A DNA stretch of 64,000 nt, from positions 1 through 64,000 of the forward strand of contig JANQJG010000073.1 of the NCBI GenBank assembly GCA_028281785.1. Direction: 5' to 3'. Below the pieces are notes generated by a model. It did not search any database and was not told the origin of the DNA. It saw nothing but the letters and a program-made list of their open reading frames with translations. Each line of letters begins with the position of its first letter. The stretch's first letter is position 1. The position numbers and the translations under genes are program-made. This DNA is from Rhodospirillales bacterium (GTDB lineage Bacteria; Pseudomonadota; Alphaproteobacteria; Rhodospirillales; Shumkoniaceae). Shown in pieces: positions 17,115 through 24,519 of this stretch.

Positions 17115-17753
17115 CTAGCGGATTCGGGTGCGGGCAAGGAATTCGTCCACACGGCCCTGCCCCCACATCTTCGGCTCCGTGGGCGGGGAGCCCGTCTCCA
17201 CGTCCGTGCCCTGGCCCGGGTCCAGGCTTACGCCTTGGCCCGCTCCCGCCGATGTCTGAGATACTTCGACCCTTCCCTCGACGACAAAGACCGCGCAGTG
17301 GCCGTCGGTGGCCTCCATCACGAAGTCGGTCGAGCGAACGGAGGCGACCGCCGCCCGCGACTCAACATCGAACGCGCCGGGCGATGAGCCGTTCGCGACG
17401 GTCGCCCTGAGTATGCCCAGCAAAAGGGATATCGCACCTTCCAGCCGGCCTTGACTGGCGTCCGTCACATATTCGGCGACGGTCAACTGACTGCCGGACC
17501 CAATGGCCAAGACAGTTCCATCCACCAGCTCGAGCTTGACCCGGGAGGCGGCTCCGGTATGGATTTGATCCCTGCGAAAGACGGGTGCTCCGACGATCAA
17601 CGCCACGGGGCGGTCCTGGCGCATCACCGTAACCGCCCCCCGCTGGTCGACGACCTTACCCACGGCTGACGGCTCGGGCTGTGCGAGGGCCGGGGCGACG
17701 AGCCAAGGAGCAAATGCAAGGAGAACAAGCAACGTCACGAGGCGACGCAACAT
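17115..17753 (-). CDS. FecR-domain periplasmic protein, partner of CHASE2 cyclase
   Basis: The 212-residue product has a signal peptide (about 1-24, ending in APALAQ). A FecR domain follows: GKVVDQRGAVTVMRQDR, GAPVFRRDQIHTG, VKLELVDGTVLAIGSGSQL and AVASVRSTDFVMEATDGH. FecR-domain proteins encoded directly upstream of CHASE2 cyclases recur in alphaproteobacteria. They are thought to cooperate in the periplasm, although the ligand is not known. It lies 30 bases before the cyclase on the same strand. A long 5' region of 332 bases carries a consensus CRP site. Confidence 0.85.
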   Translation of the reverse strand: MLRRLVTLLVLLAFAPWLVAPALAQPEPSAVGKVVDQRGAVTVMRQDRPVALIVGAPVFRRDQIHTGAASRVKLELVDGTVLAIGSGSQLTVAEYVTDASQGRLEGAISLLLGILRATVANGSSPGAFDVESRAAVASVRSTDFVMEATDGHCAVFVVEGRVEVSQTSAGAGQGVSLDPGQGTDVETGSPPTEPKMWGQGRVDEFLARTRIR

Positions 17754-17964
17754 GGACGATCCTTTCTTTTATTAGATTTTCTCGGACCCGTGGGAGAAAA
17801 CGCACGTCACGTCCGAGAAATCCTCCGCCAAGTCGATGATAGCAGGCCGCGGAGTCCGAGGCAGCAGGCCAGTTCCCCGCAGTCCCCCTTCGTTTAGAAA
17901 AGGCGTGGACAACCCCTCGCAGCCGGCTGGATATCGGACCATAAGGCCCAAAACTCCTACGCTG

Positions 17965-17980
17965 TGTGAACGAAATCACA
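17965..17980. promoter_or_regulatory. Consensus CRP/FNR-family binding site (TGTGA-N6-TCACA)
   Basis: TGTGAACGAAATCACA matches the E. coli CRP half-sites perfectly and extends one base each side (G...C). It lies about 210 bases upstream of the FecR/cyclase operon start, in the gap after the LuxR-type gene. Family knowledge: CRP-type regulators bind cAMP. Control of this operon by such a regulator is inferred from position. Confidence 0.65.
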
Positions 17981-18085
17981 CCGGAGGCGTGAACCTTGTA
18001 CACGCTGTCGAGGAAACGGGGCAGGCGCCTTAATGCAGTGCGAAACGTTCTTGGCCGCCTGCCCGGTCTTATCGCGGCTCCGGCG

Positions 18086-18775
18086 TCAGCCCGCTGCCTG
18101 TCCCATGGCCTGGGCAGACATGTCCTTTGGACAGCCGATCCCATTCTGCAGGGCCCACATGGCCGCCTGTGTTCGGTTGGCGACGTTGATCTTCCTTAGG
18201 ATCGTCTTCAGATGGACCTTGACGGTGGCTTCAGAAATTTCGAGCCGCCGGGCGATCACCTTGTTCGGGTCGCCGTTGACGAGACAGCCGAGGATTTCGG
18301 CTTCTCTCCGCGAGAGCCCATTGTTGGACGTTCCGCCTTGGTCGTCCTCGGCGGATATATGCCGCGCGAAGAGCATCCTCGCGAGCTCGGCCGGGAAAGC
18401 CCGCTCTCCGGCCATGATAAGGCCGATATAGTGGATCAGCGCTTCCGGTGAGATGTCGCGCGCCAGGCAGCCATCGACCCCCGCGTCCAGGGCCTGTTGG
18501 AGTTTGTTCGTGGAGATGTCGCCGGTCAGCAGCGCGAGCTTGGCGTTCGGGGCCAATCGGCCGAGTTGCCGCACGATATCCAAATGGCTGAAGTCGTTCT
18601 CGGTGAAATCGAAGATCACCAGTTCCGGTCTCACGCCGCCGCGCACAAGTGACAACGCATCTTTGAGGTCCGCCGCCTCACTTTCTACGGGCATGGGAGA
18701 GGACACGAGAAAAGTCTTCAACCCTTCTCGAAACAGACGACTCTTGTTAACCAGCAGCGTCTTGATAAACCGCAT
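18086..18775 (-). CDS. LuxR/NarL-type response regulator with degenerate receiver domain
   Basis: The 230-residue protein has an N-terminal receiver-like domain (about 1-125) and a C-terminal LuxR helix-turn-helix (about 155-220; LSRREAEILGCLVNGDPNKVIARRL...ATVKVHLKTILRKINVANRTQA). The phospho-acceptor Asp is kept (VIFDF). The acidic pair normally after strand 1 is missing (LLVNKSR), and the conserved Lys is Arg (GCLARD), so normal phosphorylation is doubtful. No histidine kinase is nearby. ATG 18775 is preferred over the in-frame TTG 18802 because the receiver starts right there and AAGGA lies upstream. Confidence 0.85.
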   Translation of the reverse strand: MRFIKTLLVNKSRLFREGLKTFLVSSPMPVESEAADLKDALSLVRGGVRPELVIFDFTENDFSHLDIVRQLGRLAPNAKLALLTGDISTNKLQQALDAGVDGCLARDISPEALIHYIGLIMAGERAFPAELARMLFARHISAEDDQGGTSNNGLSRREAEILGCLVNGDPNKVIARRLEISEATVKVHLKTILRKINVANRTQAAMWALQNGIGCPKDMSAQAMGQAAG

Positions 18776-19551
18776 TAGCCCCCATCCTTTTCGACAACCC
18801 AAGTCCAGTCCGAGTTTCCCTCAAGGCTCCAGGGGCCCACGGACCTGCCGCAAGGGCCCATATTGTGAGTAGGGGCGTCTACCAACAATCTCTTGCCTTT
18901 CTCCGAAGATTCTGTATCCAAGGAAAAGAACTGGCGCGCCCTTTGTCGAAACGGCGATTCTTTGCGGCCACTTTGCCACGACTTTCCGTGATCGTGGCGC
19001 TGCGTGATCTAACCATAAATCGCCGTTCCTCCACCTTTTGTTCTTTAGGAATATCCCTAAACGGACTACCGACAAATACGTGGTGCTCTGGGGGTACCCC
19101 AGAAGTGATCCCCCGCTTTTCTCAGATTACCTCGGGGGAGGTGGAGGAGGTGCGGTAACTGAACGCAGGAAACCTGTGGTTGGTTACGAGGCGGCCGCGT
19201 TGGTTGAAAAGGAGCCCGAATCCGGCGACTGAGGGCGGCGATACTCCGTCTGGATTAGATCAAATGACGGCGCCTCGGCTGTTTGCCCCCTTTCCGAAAG
19301 GGACTCATCTCTCCCTCCGGTTCGCCTCCCTCTCGAACCTTGCAGAGGCCGGATTGCTGGGGAATCTGGCCGCGACGCGGAGGTAATTCGCAGCTAGCGA
19401 TTGGTGGCGAAAGTCGGGGGGTACGTTGTGATGATCGTCACTTACAGTTTACCCCGTTAACGTCATCGTAACGTTGTTCGCCCACAATGGGGGGATGTGG
19501 TGCGGGAGCCTAGCCGAGCCACGATCACATTGGCGTTCGAAGGGGAGCGCG
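18776..19551. other. Long intergenic region
   Basis: No convincing gene lies between the divergent LuxR-type gene and the small gene at 19552. Short open frames here have no recognisable domain, no good ribosome binding site and ordinary background composition. A small hairpin, TCTGGGG-GTA-CCCCAGA, lies near 19085-19101. The region probably holds promoters for both neighbours. Confidence 0.4.
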
Positions 19552-19812
19552 ATGAACGTCAGAGATAAGAGCCAGAAGCGTGTTCTTGTGGTCTGGGGAG
19601 ATGGCATGGTCATCAAACACGATGACGCGCTTGTCTCCCGCTTTCAAAACGATCTGTCCGGACCTGTGACTAAACTCGAGGGGGTAAAGGCTAGCCAGGA
19701 GTACGGCCTTCCCGATGGCGACGTCTTCGTCGTCGACATCGACGGTGACGTGCCGTTAGGGCGGGCTCTTCTCGATTTGCCCTTTACCAAGCCCAGAGAG
19801 ATGGCGGCGTAA
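19552..19812 (+). CDS. Small hypothetical protein
   Basis: The 86-residue soluble protein has two regular stretches, KRVLVVWGDGMVIKHDDALV and DVFVVDIDGDVPLGRALLDL, which read like beta-strand/helix units. There is no signal peptide and no recognised domain. ATG 19552 is chosen because AGGGGAG precedes it at good spacing; an upstream in-frame ATG at 19474 lacks one. It stands alone. The function is unknown. Confidence 0.6.
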   Translation: MNVRDKSQKRVLVVWGDGMVIKHDDALVSRFQNDLSGPVTKLEGVKASQEYGLPDGDVFVVDIDGDVPLGRALLDLPFTKPREMAA

Positions 19813-19953
19813 TCCGCGAGGCCGCTCGTCAAGGATCGCCGGTAAACGAACCCGCTGAAGACTTTCCTCTTCGTTGACCAAAATCGGTCATCGCACCCTG
19901 TTTACGCATTCGGTGCGCTCCACTCCACAGTTGATCGCGTTGGCAGCCGTTCC

Positions 19954-20442
19954 TCACCGGCGGCGCAAGGCCCTTGTGGGGCGGGACCCCTCTCTCCACA
20001 TGCCCTGGCCGTCGGATCGGGCCTTTTCTTCATCCTTGATGTAATCCTGCGACTCATCCGGCCGGGCGATGGCCCACCCCTTTCGAACCATAAGTGCTGC
20101 GATGTCGTAGGGCCCGGCAAGGCATGTCGCGACCGTCAATCCCGCATCGCGGAAGCGCTCGCGGCAGGTCAGCCAGCGATTCCCGGTTTCGAAGGCCAGA
20201 GTGAAAGCGGCTTCTTCCCCGCAGGCCCAACGTTGGCCTGACGCCGTCAGGCAAGTCTCATCGGTGGGGGGCGCGGAAACGCCGAAAAGGCGCACAAGCC
20301 GTCCCCCTACCTCCAAGGTCTGTGCGTCCACGACCCGCGCCTTCCCGGCGAACTCCGTCTCGGCGTTGGCGGAGGTTCCGTACAGCGGGCACAGAACGGT
20401 CAGAAGGGCAAGGCGAGCGATCACCATTCGCCAGCCACACAT
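19954..20442 (-). CDS. Secreted staphylococcal-nuclease-like protein, probably degenerate
   Basis: The ~162-residue product has a signal peptide (LALLTVLCPLYGTSANA) followed by a nuclease-like OB fold. Typical blocks are GKARVVDAQTLEVGGRLVRLFGVSAPP, a Cys-containing C...GQRWACGEEA, and RKGWAIARP. The second catalytic arginine, usually in a DRYGR-like motif, is not obvious (the region reads CRERFRDAGLTVATC), so activity is doubtful. The four cysteines suggest disulfides in the periplasm. The start is uncertain: ATG 20442, 20427 and 20508 are in frame and none has a strong ribosome binding site. Confidence 0.65.
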   Translation of the reverse strand: MCGWRMVIARLALLTVLCPLYGTSANAETEFAGKARVVDAQTLEVGGRLVRLFGVSAPPTDETCLTASGQRWACGEEAAFTLAFETGNRWLTCRERFRDAGLTVATCLAGPYDIAALMVRKGWAIARPDESQDYIKDEEKARSDGQGMWREGSRPTRALRRR

Positions 20443-20492
20443 GCCGGAGTCGGCGCCGGCCGGGCGGGCGGGCGGGATCTCCTCTGGGCCGG

Positions 20493-21221
20493 TCAGGGAT
20501 AACGGCATTGATCGCCCGTAATACGAACGAATCCGCGCTCGCCGGATCGGACCGTGAAGCGATGCTCGACGGCGTTCTCGACAATCGAGTGGTGAACGGG
20601 GAGCAGCCCGCGCGCCTCTACCCTTTCGCCACCCAGGTGGGTAAAGACCACTTTGATCGGCTTGTCGGGATCGAACCACGCTTCCACATTTCCCTGCGCG
20701 TTGGTGGCCGGGTCGCCTTCCGCGGTGACGGTAATGGAGTTGTTGGCGAACGTGACCGAGTCGTTCGCGCCCTGGTACACGGGTGTGCGCACGATGAAGC
20801 GCTTGGTCACAGGCGCGTTCTCGCAATTTCTCTCGTTATCGGCCGCCTCAATCACGAAGGCGAGCCGTTCGGCCGTGATACCGTTGCCAAGCTGCCGGCT
20901 GACGATCGCGAAAAGCTCCTTGGCTGGTCCGCTCGGAACCTCCGTTGCATAGCGCTGCTGCCATCGTCGTTCCCGCAAACTTGCGTTCCCGAGATCAGCG
21001 CGAAGCTGGGCGTTTTCGTCTTCAAGGGTCTCGATCGCTTCGATCCTCTGGGCCAGCTCTTCGGAGAGGCTGTGCACTTCGAGCCGCGCGAGCTCCGAGC
21101 CGCTGACATAGGCGAAGTAGCCCGCGCCCACCAGACAGGCGAGGAAAAGCAACCATTTTACGAAAGTGAGTTTTTTCCGCCTGCTGCGTTGTCGTCTGCT
21201 CTCGTGCAGTCCGAGCGCCAT
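20493..21221 (-). CDS. Membrane-anchored coiled-coil protein of unknown function
   Basis: The 242-residue protein has a basic N-terminus, one membrane helix (about residues 22-42, VKWLLFLACLVGAGYFAYVSG) and a coiled coil (about 48-85, LSEELAQRIEAIETLEDENAQL). A ~150-residue probably periplasmic domain with a few cysteines follows. No family is recognised. It precedes the nuclease-like gene on the same strand and may share its transcript. ATG 21221 is chosen with GGGTGGGA upstream; an upstream TTG is possible. Confidence 0.65.
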   Translation of the reverse strand: MALGLHESRRQRSRRKKLTFVKWLLFLACLVGAGYFAYVSGSELARLEVHSLSEELAQRIEAIETLEDENAQLRADLGNASLRERRWQQRYATEVPSGPAKELFAIVSRQLGNGITAERLAFVIEAADNERNCENAPVTKRFIVRTPVYQGANDSVTFANNSITVTAEGDPATNAQGNVEAWFDPDKPIKVVFTHLGGERVEARGLLPVHHSIVENAVEHRFTVRSGERGFVRITGDQCRYP

Positions 21222-21531
21222 TTTTTTCCCACCCGCCTGGATCAAGCCGTTCTGTCAGCCCGGGACGTCATCCGCCCGCAGCTGCTCAAGCGTCCCCCGG
21301 AGGACCCCTCCGACAAGGAGCGTTCGCGGCCTATTTTCTCCATGCGTTGTTTCAATTGCAATGCGCCAGTCCGCTTCACGTGTCGCCGGACACGATCTCA
21401 TATGTCCAGCGGGCGTCTGGTTTGATCCGGCACGTCATCGGCCGCGTAGCATCCCATATATGGTCGGGAAACCGCGCGTCCCGAAGATCGACGCGGTGAA
21501 TGTCAACAGGCCCTAAGAGGGAGAACGGAAA

Positions 21532-21645
21532 ATGGTTTGGTCTTATCTCGTCGCCATCGGTGCATTTCTCAAGGGTGCGACGTTGGGCGCGGCACTTGTC
21601 TGCGCGGCGAAACGGCGTCGCCGCGGCTCGTCCTGGGAGGATTGA
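21532..21645 (+). CDS. Tiny single-span membrane protein
   Basis: A 37-codon frame (MVWSYLVAIGAFLKGATLGA...) has one hydrophobic segment and a basic tail (KRRRRGSS). GAGGGAGAACG sits just upstream of the ATG. The next tiny frame starts two bases after its stop, also with a strong ribosome binding site, which supports a real two-gene unit. The function is unknown. It could be a small regulatory membrane peptide. Confidence 0.45.
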   Translation: MVWSYLVAIGAFLKGATLGAALVCAAKRRRRGSSWED

Positions 21646-21647
21646 TC

Positions 21648-21824
21648 ATGCTTATTCGATCGGCGCTGAACTTCGCGGCGCATTTCGCCGCCGGGTTAGC
21701 ATTCGGTGCGCTGGCCGCGTTGGTGGTCTCGGATCGCATGCGGGACCGCGACACGGCCTCGGATTTGTCTATGCCGACAGACATGGAAGGTGGAGAGGAG
21801 CAGGTATCGGCCGGGGCGTCGTGA
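21648..21824 (+). CDS. Small single-span membrane protein
   Basis: A 58-codon frame begins MLIRSALNFAAHFAAGLAFG, so one hydrophobic helix (about residues 5-28) is followed by an acidic tail (SDRMRDRDTASDL...EGGEEQ). GGGAGG lies eight bases upstream of the ATG. It follows the 37-codon frame by two bases. The basic tail of the first and acidic tail of the second are complementary in charge, so pairing is conceivable. No family is recognised. Confidence 0.5.
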   Translation: MLIRSALNFAAHFAAGLAFGALAALVVSDRMRDRDTASDLSMPTDMEGGEEQVSAGAS

Positions 21825-21845
21825 TGACTTCTCGCCGCTCCGGTC

Positions 21846-22088
21846 TCAGTGAAGCCGAAATACGCTCTTCGCCACCCTGATATCTGTCTGTCTGTTGGGT
21901 TTCGTGTGGGCGACCCGAACGGAATGAAGGGCTCCGTCAAGGTGGGCCTGCCAAAAGGTCAGGAATCGACGCAGACCCGGATAATCCGGGGCGATGTCGA
22001 ATTGCTGCCATACGAACGTCTGAAGAAGACGAGGGTGATCCGGCATGCGATATGTGATCTCGGCGGTTGCCAGACAGTGGCCTCTCAC
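21846..22088 (-). CDS. Usg-family protein
   Basis: The 80-residue protein carries the Usg core TAEITYRMPDHPRLLQTFVWQQFD, then LRRFLTFWQAHLDGALHSVRVAH, which closely fits this small alphaproteobacterial family (COG5425). The family was once suggested to be linked to tryptophan biosynthesis; its role is not established. The GTG at 22088 is chosen because GGAGG lies eight bases upstream and the core begins soon after. It stands alone, with a palindrome-bearing promoter region about 90 bases upstream. Confidence 0.8.
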   Translation of the reverse strand: MRGHCLATAEITYRMPDHPRLLQTFVWQQFDIAPDYPGLRRFLTFWQAHLDGALHSVRVAHTKPNRQTDIRVAKSVFRLH

Positions 22089-22175
22089 GACGCGCGCCTC
22101 CAGCGGTGACTCCTGGGGACGACGCGGGGAACGCATCGTCCCTCGCACTCCGAGTGTGCAATACCCGACTTTTTA

Positions 22176-22210
22176 CGTCAAGCTTGACGGGCATGATTTT
22201 TCAATAAAAT
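22176..22210 (+). promoter_or_regulatory. Candidate promoter with overlapping 14-bp palindrome
   Basis: CGTCAAGCTTGACG (22176-22189) is a perfect palindrome whose right half contains a -35-like TTGACG (22184-22189). A TAAAAT -10 candidate lies at 22205-22210; the 15-base spacer is short. It precedes the hairpin-rich region that ends in an intrinsic terminator. The palindrome could be the operator of a dimeric regulator. It also lies upstream of the divergent Usg gene. Confidence 0.45.
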
Positions 22211-22214
22211 CAAG

Positions 22215-22425
22215 TTATTAGCAGCCGTTGAAAGAGTTTGCTGCTATCCTTCTTGGGCGCTTACCGCCACTGCCTCGGTGCGTGGCACAGGCCATCCCTG
22301 CAGTCGCGGAGCGTTGCATATCACCAACTCCTTCCGCGTCATCGGCGGCGTTCTGGTGAATGACACTCCCCTCCCGGGGCGCCGCCGGCATCCACGCGAT
22401 GAAAAAGCCGCCTAACCGGCTTTTT
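22215..22425 (+). ncRNA. Candidate structured small RNA
   Basis: No protein frame accounts for this gap, but on the + strand it shows several strong hairpins in order. GCCAC/GTGGC is at 22266-22270 with 22282-22286, CGCGGA/TCCGCG at 22305-22310 with 22333-22338, and CGGCGGCG/CGCCGCCG at 22343-22350 with 22380-22387 (inner CCCC/GGGG). It ends in an intrinsic terminator at 22402-22425 and starts about ten bases after a promoter-like sequence. The size (~210 nt) and layout fit an independent small RNA. It is not recognised as 6S, SRP, tmRNA or RNase P RNA. The 5' end is an estimate. Confidence 0.5.
22402..22425. terminator. Bidirectional intrinsic terminator
   Basis: AAAAAGCCG (22402-22410) pairs with CGGCTTTTT (22417-22425) around the loop CCTAAC. 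It has A/T runs on both sides, so it can work on either strand. On the minus strand the stop codon of the XRE-regulator gene (22412-22414) lies within the loop. On the plus strand it would end the candidate small RNA. Confidence 0.8.
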
Positions 22426-22852
22426 CGTTGTCCGCCAACGCCTTGACGAACTGAAAAAGACGCTTGCGAACCACTCCGTCGCTGACGCGGAAGTAGTTGT
22501 GCATCAATTCGATGGCTTCCCGAGAACTCATCGGGTCGTCTTCAAACTCCGTTGCCGAGGCTTCCGCGAGTCCCCGACCTCGGGTGACCGTTCCGGCTTT
22601 TGCCGTCGCATCCGGCATTCCTTCGAAGAAGAACGCCACGTCGACACCTAGGGCGCTGGAAATCCGGAAGAGATTGCTGGCGCCGATCCGATTTGACCCG
22701 TTTTCGTATTTCTGAATCTGTTGAAAGGTCACGCCGATGGCTTGGCCCAGGCTGGTTTGACTCATCCGCAGGCCGACGCGGCGGGCCCGGACGCGCGATC
22801 CAACGTATTTGTCGATGGCGTTCGGCGTGCCCTTCGGAATCCGTTTTCTCAT
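22412..22852 (-). CDS. XRE-family transcriptional regulator
   Basis: The 146-residue protein has an N-terminal Cro/C1-type helix-turn-helix (about residues 17-70: VGSRVRARRVGLRMSQTSLGQAIGVTFQQIQKYENGSNRIGASNLF). A helical C-terminal part rich in acidic residues follows. Small regulators of this layout are frequent in alphaproteobacteria and control varied processes. ATG 22852 (MRKRIPKG) is chosen because the HTH begins soon after; a longer upstream frame would add unrelated sequence. Its stop codon is inside the terminator hairpin. Confidence 0.88.
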   Translation of the reverse strand: MRKRIPKGTPNAIDKYVGSRVRARRVGLRMSQTSLGQAIGVTFQQIQKYENGSNRIGASNLFRISSALGVDVAFFFEGMPDATAKAGTVTRGRGLAEASATEFEDDPMSSREAIELMHNYFRVSDGVVRKRLFQFVKALADNEKAG

Positions 22853-23096
22853 GACATATGTCCCCAGAACAGAGGTCGTTGCGGCCCCCCAAAAGCCGCA
22901 ACCTCCCGGAAGCGTGATTGGTGTTGTTGTCTTTGCTAAGATATTGGGATTTGGGGACAAGAATGTCCACAACCGTTGTATCGCGGCCGTCGATTCGCCA
23001 ATACCGGTAAATCCGAGGTGGTAGGCGGGCTTGGCTGCCTGCGGACAGGAAGGATACGCGGGGGCGGCGCCAACGCTCGGCGCCGCCCCTCGGCCG

Positions 23097-24386
23097 TCAG
23101 AGAATCGCGAACTTGATGATGAACAGGATCGCGAGAACGTAAACGGCGAGGCTCACCTCGCGGTGACGCCCGCTCAAGAGCTTGACCACGGCAAAGGTGA
23201 TGAAGCCGAAACCGATGCCGTTGGCGATGGAATAGGTAAGAGGCATGGCCAGGGCGGTGATCACGGCGGGGGCGACATCGGTGATGTCGTCCCAGTTGAT
23301 CTCCGCCAGTCCCCGCGCCATCAGACAGGCGACGAACAACAGGGCCGGGGCCGTGGCGTAGGGCGGAATGGTCTCCGCCAGCGGCGCCAGAAACAGGCAC
23401 AACAGGAACAGCACGGCGACGGTGACCGCCGTGAGCCCCGTGCGTCCGCCGGCGTTGATGCCGGCCGCGCTTTCGATATAGCTCGTCGTCGTCGAGGTGC
23501 CGAGGGCGGCGCCGGCGACGGTCGCCGAGCTGTCGGCGATCAGCGCCTTGCGCAGCCGCGGGAGCCGGCCTCGATCATCGAGCATGCCGCCGCGATGGGC
23601 GACTCCGACCAGGGTGCCGGCCGTATCGAACAGGTCCACGAAAAGAAAGGCGAAGACGATCGTGATGAGGCTCAGGCTGAGCGCCCCGGCGATGTCCATC
23701 TGCATGAAGGTCGGGGCCAGGCTCGGCGGTGCCGAGACAAGACCTTTGGGTTCGGTCAGCCCGAGAAGGACGCCGATCAGTGTCACGCCGAGGATCGCGA
23801 TGATCATGGCCCCGGGCACGCGCAGCGCGCTGAGCACGACCATGGCCAGGAAACCCACGACCGCAAGGATGACTGTGGTGCTCGTGAGATCGCCGAGGGT
23901 CACGAGCGTCGCCGGGTGATCCACGATGATGCCGGCGTTCTCGAGCGCGATGATCCCGAGGAACAGGCCGATCCCGGCCGAAATGGCCATCTTCAGGGAT
24001 GTTGGAATCGCGTTGATGATCCATTCCCTGATCGGCAACACGCTGATGATGATGAACAGCACGCCCGAAACGAAGACGGCGCCGAGCGCCACCTGCCAAG
24101 TAAAGCCCATCCCCTGGACGACGCCAAAGGTGAAATAAGCGTTCAGGCCCATGCCCGGTGCGAGGGCAAAGGGATAGTTGGCGTATAGCCCCATGATCGC
24201 CGTGCCGATCGCCGCGGCGAGGCAGGTCGCGACCAGAACGGCGCCCGCATCCATGCCCGTGATCGACAGGATCGACGGGTTGACGAAGACGATATAGGCC
24301 ATCGTCAGAAAAGTGGTGGCCCCGGCAATGATCTCCGTGCGAACGTTGGTCCCGTTCTCGGATAGCTTGAACAGCGAGTCGAGCAT
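23097..24386 (-). CDS. NCS2-family purine permease, AzgA-like
   Basis: The 429-residue inner-membrane transporter has about 13-14 hydrophobic segments. It carries the AzgA-type signatures GATTFLTMAYIVFVNPSIL, YANYPFALAPGMGLNAYF, FVDLFDTAGTLVGVA and TSTTTSYIESAAGINAGGRTG. Such proteins import adenine, guanine or hypoxanthine with protons. The exact base is not determined here. It is divergent from the Ala-rich secreted protein gene. The cytosine deaminase at 2161 is too far away to be an operon partner. Confidence 0.9.
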   Translation of the reverse strand: MLDSLFKLSENGTNVRTEIIAGATTFLTMAYIVFVNPSILSITGMDAGAVLVATCLAAAIGTAIMGLYANYPFALAPGMGLNAYFTFGVVQGMGFTWQVALGAVFVSGVLFIIISVLPIREWIINAIPTSLKMAISAGIGLFLGIIALENAGIIVDHPATLVTLGDLTSTTVILAVVGFLAMVVLSALRVPGAMIIAILGVTLIGVLLGLTEPKGLVSAPPSLAPTFMQMDIAGALSLSLITIVFAFLFVDLFDTAGTLVGVAHRGGMLDDRGRLPRLRKALIADSSATVAGAALGTSTTTSYIESAAGINAGGRTGLTAVTVAVLFLLCLFLAPLAETIPPYATAPALLFVACLMARGLAEINWDDITDVAPAVITALAMPLTYSIANGIGFGFITFAVVKLLSGRHREVSLAVYVLAILFIIKFAIL

Positions 24387-24519
24387 GCGCGTATCCCCCC
24401 AAATACCTTGTTGCGCGGTCTGCGAATCTACCCCGTTTACCGTGCGTTAAGGTTGGCGACTGTAATCGATCTGTTGCGGTTTTGTTAAGCGCTAAGCCGA
24501 CCGCGTGGGAGAAACGCCG

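Noticed and set aside
20322..21425. 367-codon plus-strand frame opposite the nuclease-like and coiled-coil genes
   Set aside because: The minus-strand genes have a signal peptide, a membrane segment and domain features; the plus-strand translation has none.
22215..22425. 6S RNA, SRP RNA or tmRNA
   Set aside because: The hairpins do not form the single long rod of 6S RNA, and the SRP GGAAGG tetraloop motif and tmRNA tRNA-like ends are absent; kept as an unassigned small RNA candidate.
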